DNA of 29,193 nt from NCBI GenBank assembly GCA_003427395.1, contig BFEA01000007.1, positions 2,422,604 to 2,451,796 on the forward strand, given 5' to 3'. Numbering within the stretch: the first letter of the stretch is position 1; every line of letters begins with the position of its first letter. The notes beneath the pieces are model-generated. The model searched no databases, had not been told where the DNA came from, and was given only the letters and a program-made list of their open reading frames with translations. Position numbers and translations under genes: made by a program. Source of the stretch: Chara braunii. Lineage: Eukaryota > Streptophyta > Charophyceae > Charales > Characeae. Shown piece after piece: positions 28,760 to 29,193 of this stretch.

Positions 28760-29193
28760 GTAGAGGAAAGGGTTCCTGTGATGGCTTAAGGGAGAGATAG
28801 GCGGCTGTGATGACCAGTGGTGCTGTTAGATTGGGTGTGTCTCCTCTGGCCCCTCTCCTCCTTGACAGTTTGAGGGGGGGAGGGGGAAGCGTGGGGGATG
28901 CTGAGGCTCGCAACCCTTACGTCGGGCGCAGCAGGCGCTCACCCCTAAGTACGCTTAATCAATGAATTCATAAGAGGAGTCGCCTGGAAAGGCAAGGGTA
29001 GAAAGGGAAGGAGAGAGGGCCATTCAGTGCTACGAGGCGAAGGAGTCAGTGACCGGTCCTCATTCTGAGAATTTGAAAATCATCTGGAATAAAGCCGCAG
29101 ATAATTTGTGCGTTTCCCCCCTCTTTTCTCCTCCCTCCCCTTGCCTAATTGTTTGTTTGTTTGTCTGGGTGTGTGTCTGTGGGTTTGCGCGGG
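28756..29193. other. Unassigned region
   Basis: G-rich and purine-rich sequence (for example GAGGGGGGGAGGGGGAAG near 28873), ending in a TTTG/TGTG-rich stretch. No gene or RNA is supported. Confidence 0.5.

Noticed and set aside
1-29193. CRISPR arrays, bacterial operons, rRNA genes
   Set aside because: No regularly spaced identical repeats with unique spacers, no Shine-Dalgarno-led gene clusters and no conserved rRNA segments were seen.

Overview
This is eukaryotic, repeat-dominated DNA with no bacterial-type operons. It has long dinucleotide microsatellites, A/T runs, a chromodomain Ty3/gypsy retrotransposon, a Penelope-like retroelement, tRNA-derived SINEs, hAT-type MITEs and several foldback or inverted-repeat elements. 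I found no host gene I could support. The proteins of the gypsy and Penelope-like elements look like those of the green lineage. A large, gene-poor streptophyte algal genome such as Chara is my impression from memory, not something the sequence proves.

Layout. 1-2.2 kb: a CA/CG alternating tract, an unrecognised GC-rich open stretch (516-1049), GA/GT microsatellites and two small tandem duplications. 2.2-3.7 kb: a foldback element whose long inverted arms both end in GA/CT microsatellite. 3.7-5.1 kb and 13.4-14.2 kb: two copies of one dispersed repeat, the second running straight into the gypsy coding region. 5.2-5.4 kb: a minus-strand SINE with two tRNA-like heads. 6-10.6 kb: three related elements with GC-rich ends and AT-rich cores, two of them with perfect 8-bp target duplications. 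10.6-13.4 kb: AT-rich DNA with only faint remnants.

14.2-18.6 kb: a plus-strand chromovirus-type Ty3/gypsy element. Its domain order is Gag zinc knuckle, protease remnant, RT, RNase H, integrase, chromodomain, broken by frame changes and in-frame stops. 18.6-21.3 kb: its presumed 3' non-coding part and a group of small palindromes, tandem repeats and inverted repeats.

21.5-27.2 kb: the most interesting unit, a minus-strand Penelope-like element. ORF1 has an N-terminal CCHC knuckle followed by a coiled coil. ORF2 carries a GIY-YIG endonuclease ahead of the RT (permuted order). The element is flanked by about 613-bp direct repeats. The upstream repeat is a 5'-truncated copy of the element's own 3' end, including the last RT codons, which is the tandem pseudo-LTR arrangement typical of Penelope-like elements. 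Each repeat holds a candidate hammerhead ribozyme; one has an intact core and the other is decayed.

27.2-28.3 kb: a second SINE copy abuts a foldback cluster in which two inverted repeats interlock (X-Y-X'-Y'). The window ends in microsatellite and unassigned DNA. Functionally this is a layered graveyard of selfish elements. The Penelope-like element and the gypsy element carry complete domain sets but are both inactivated.
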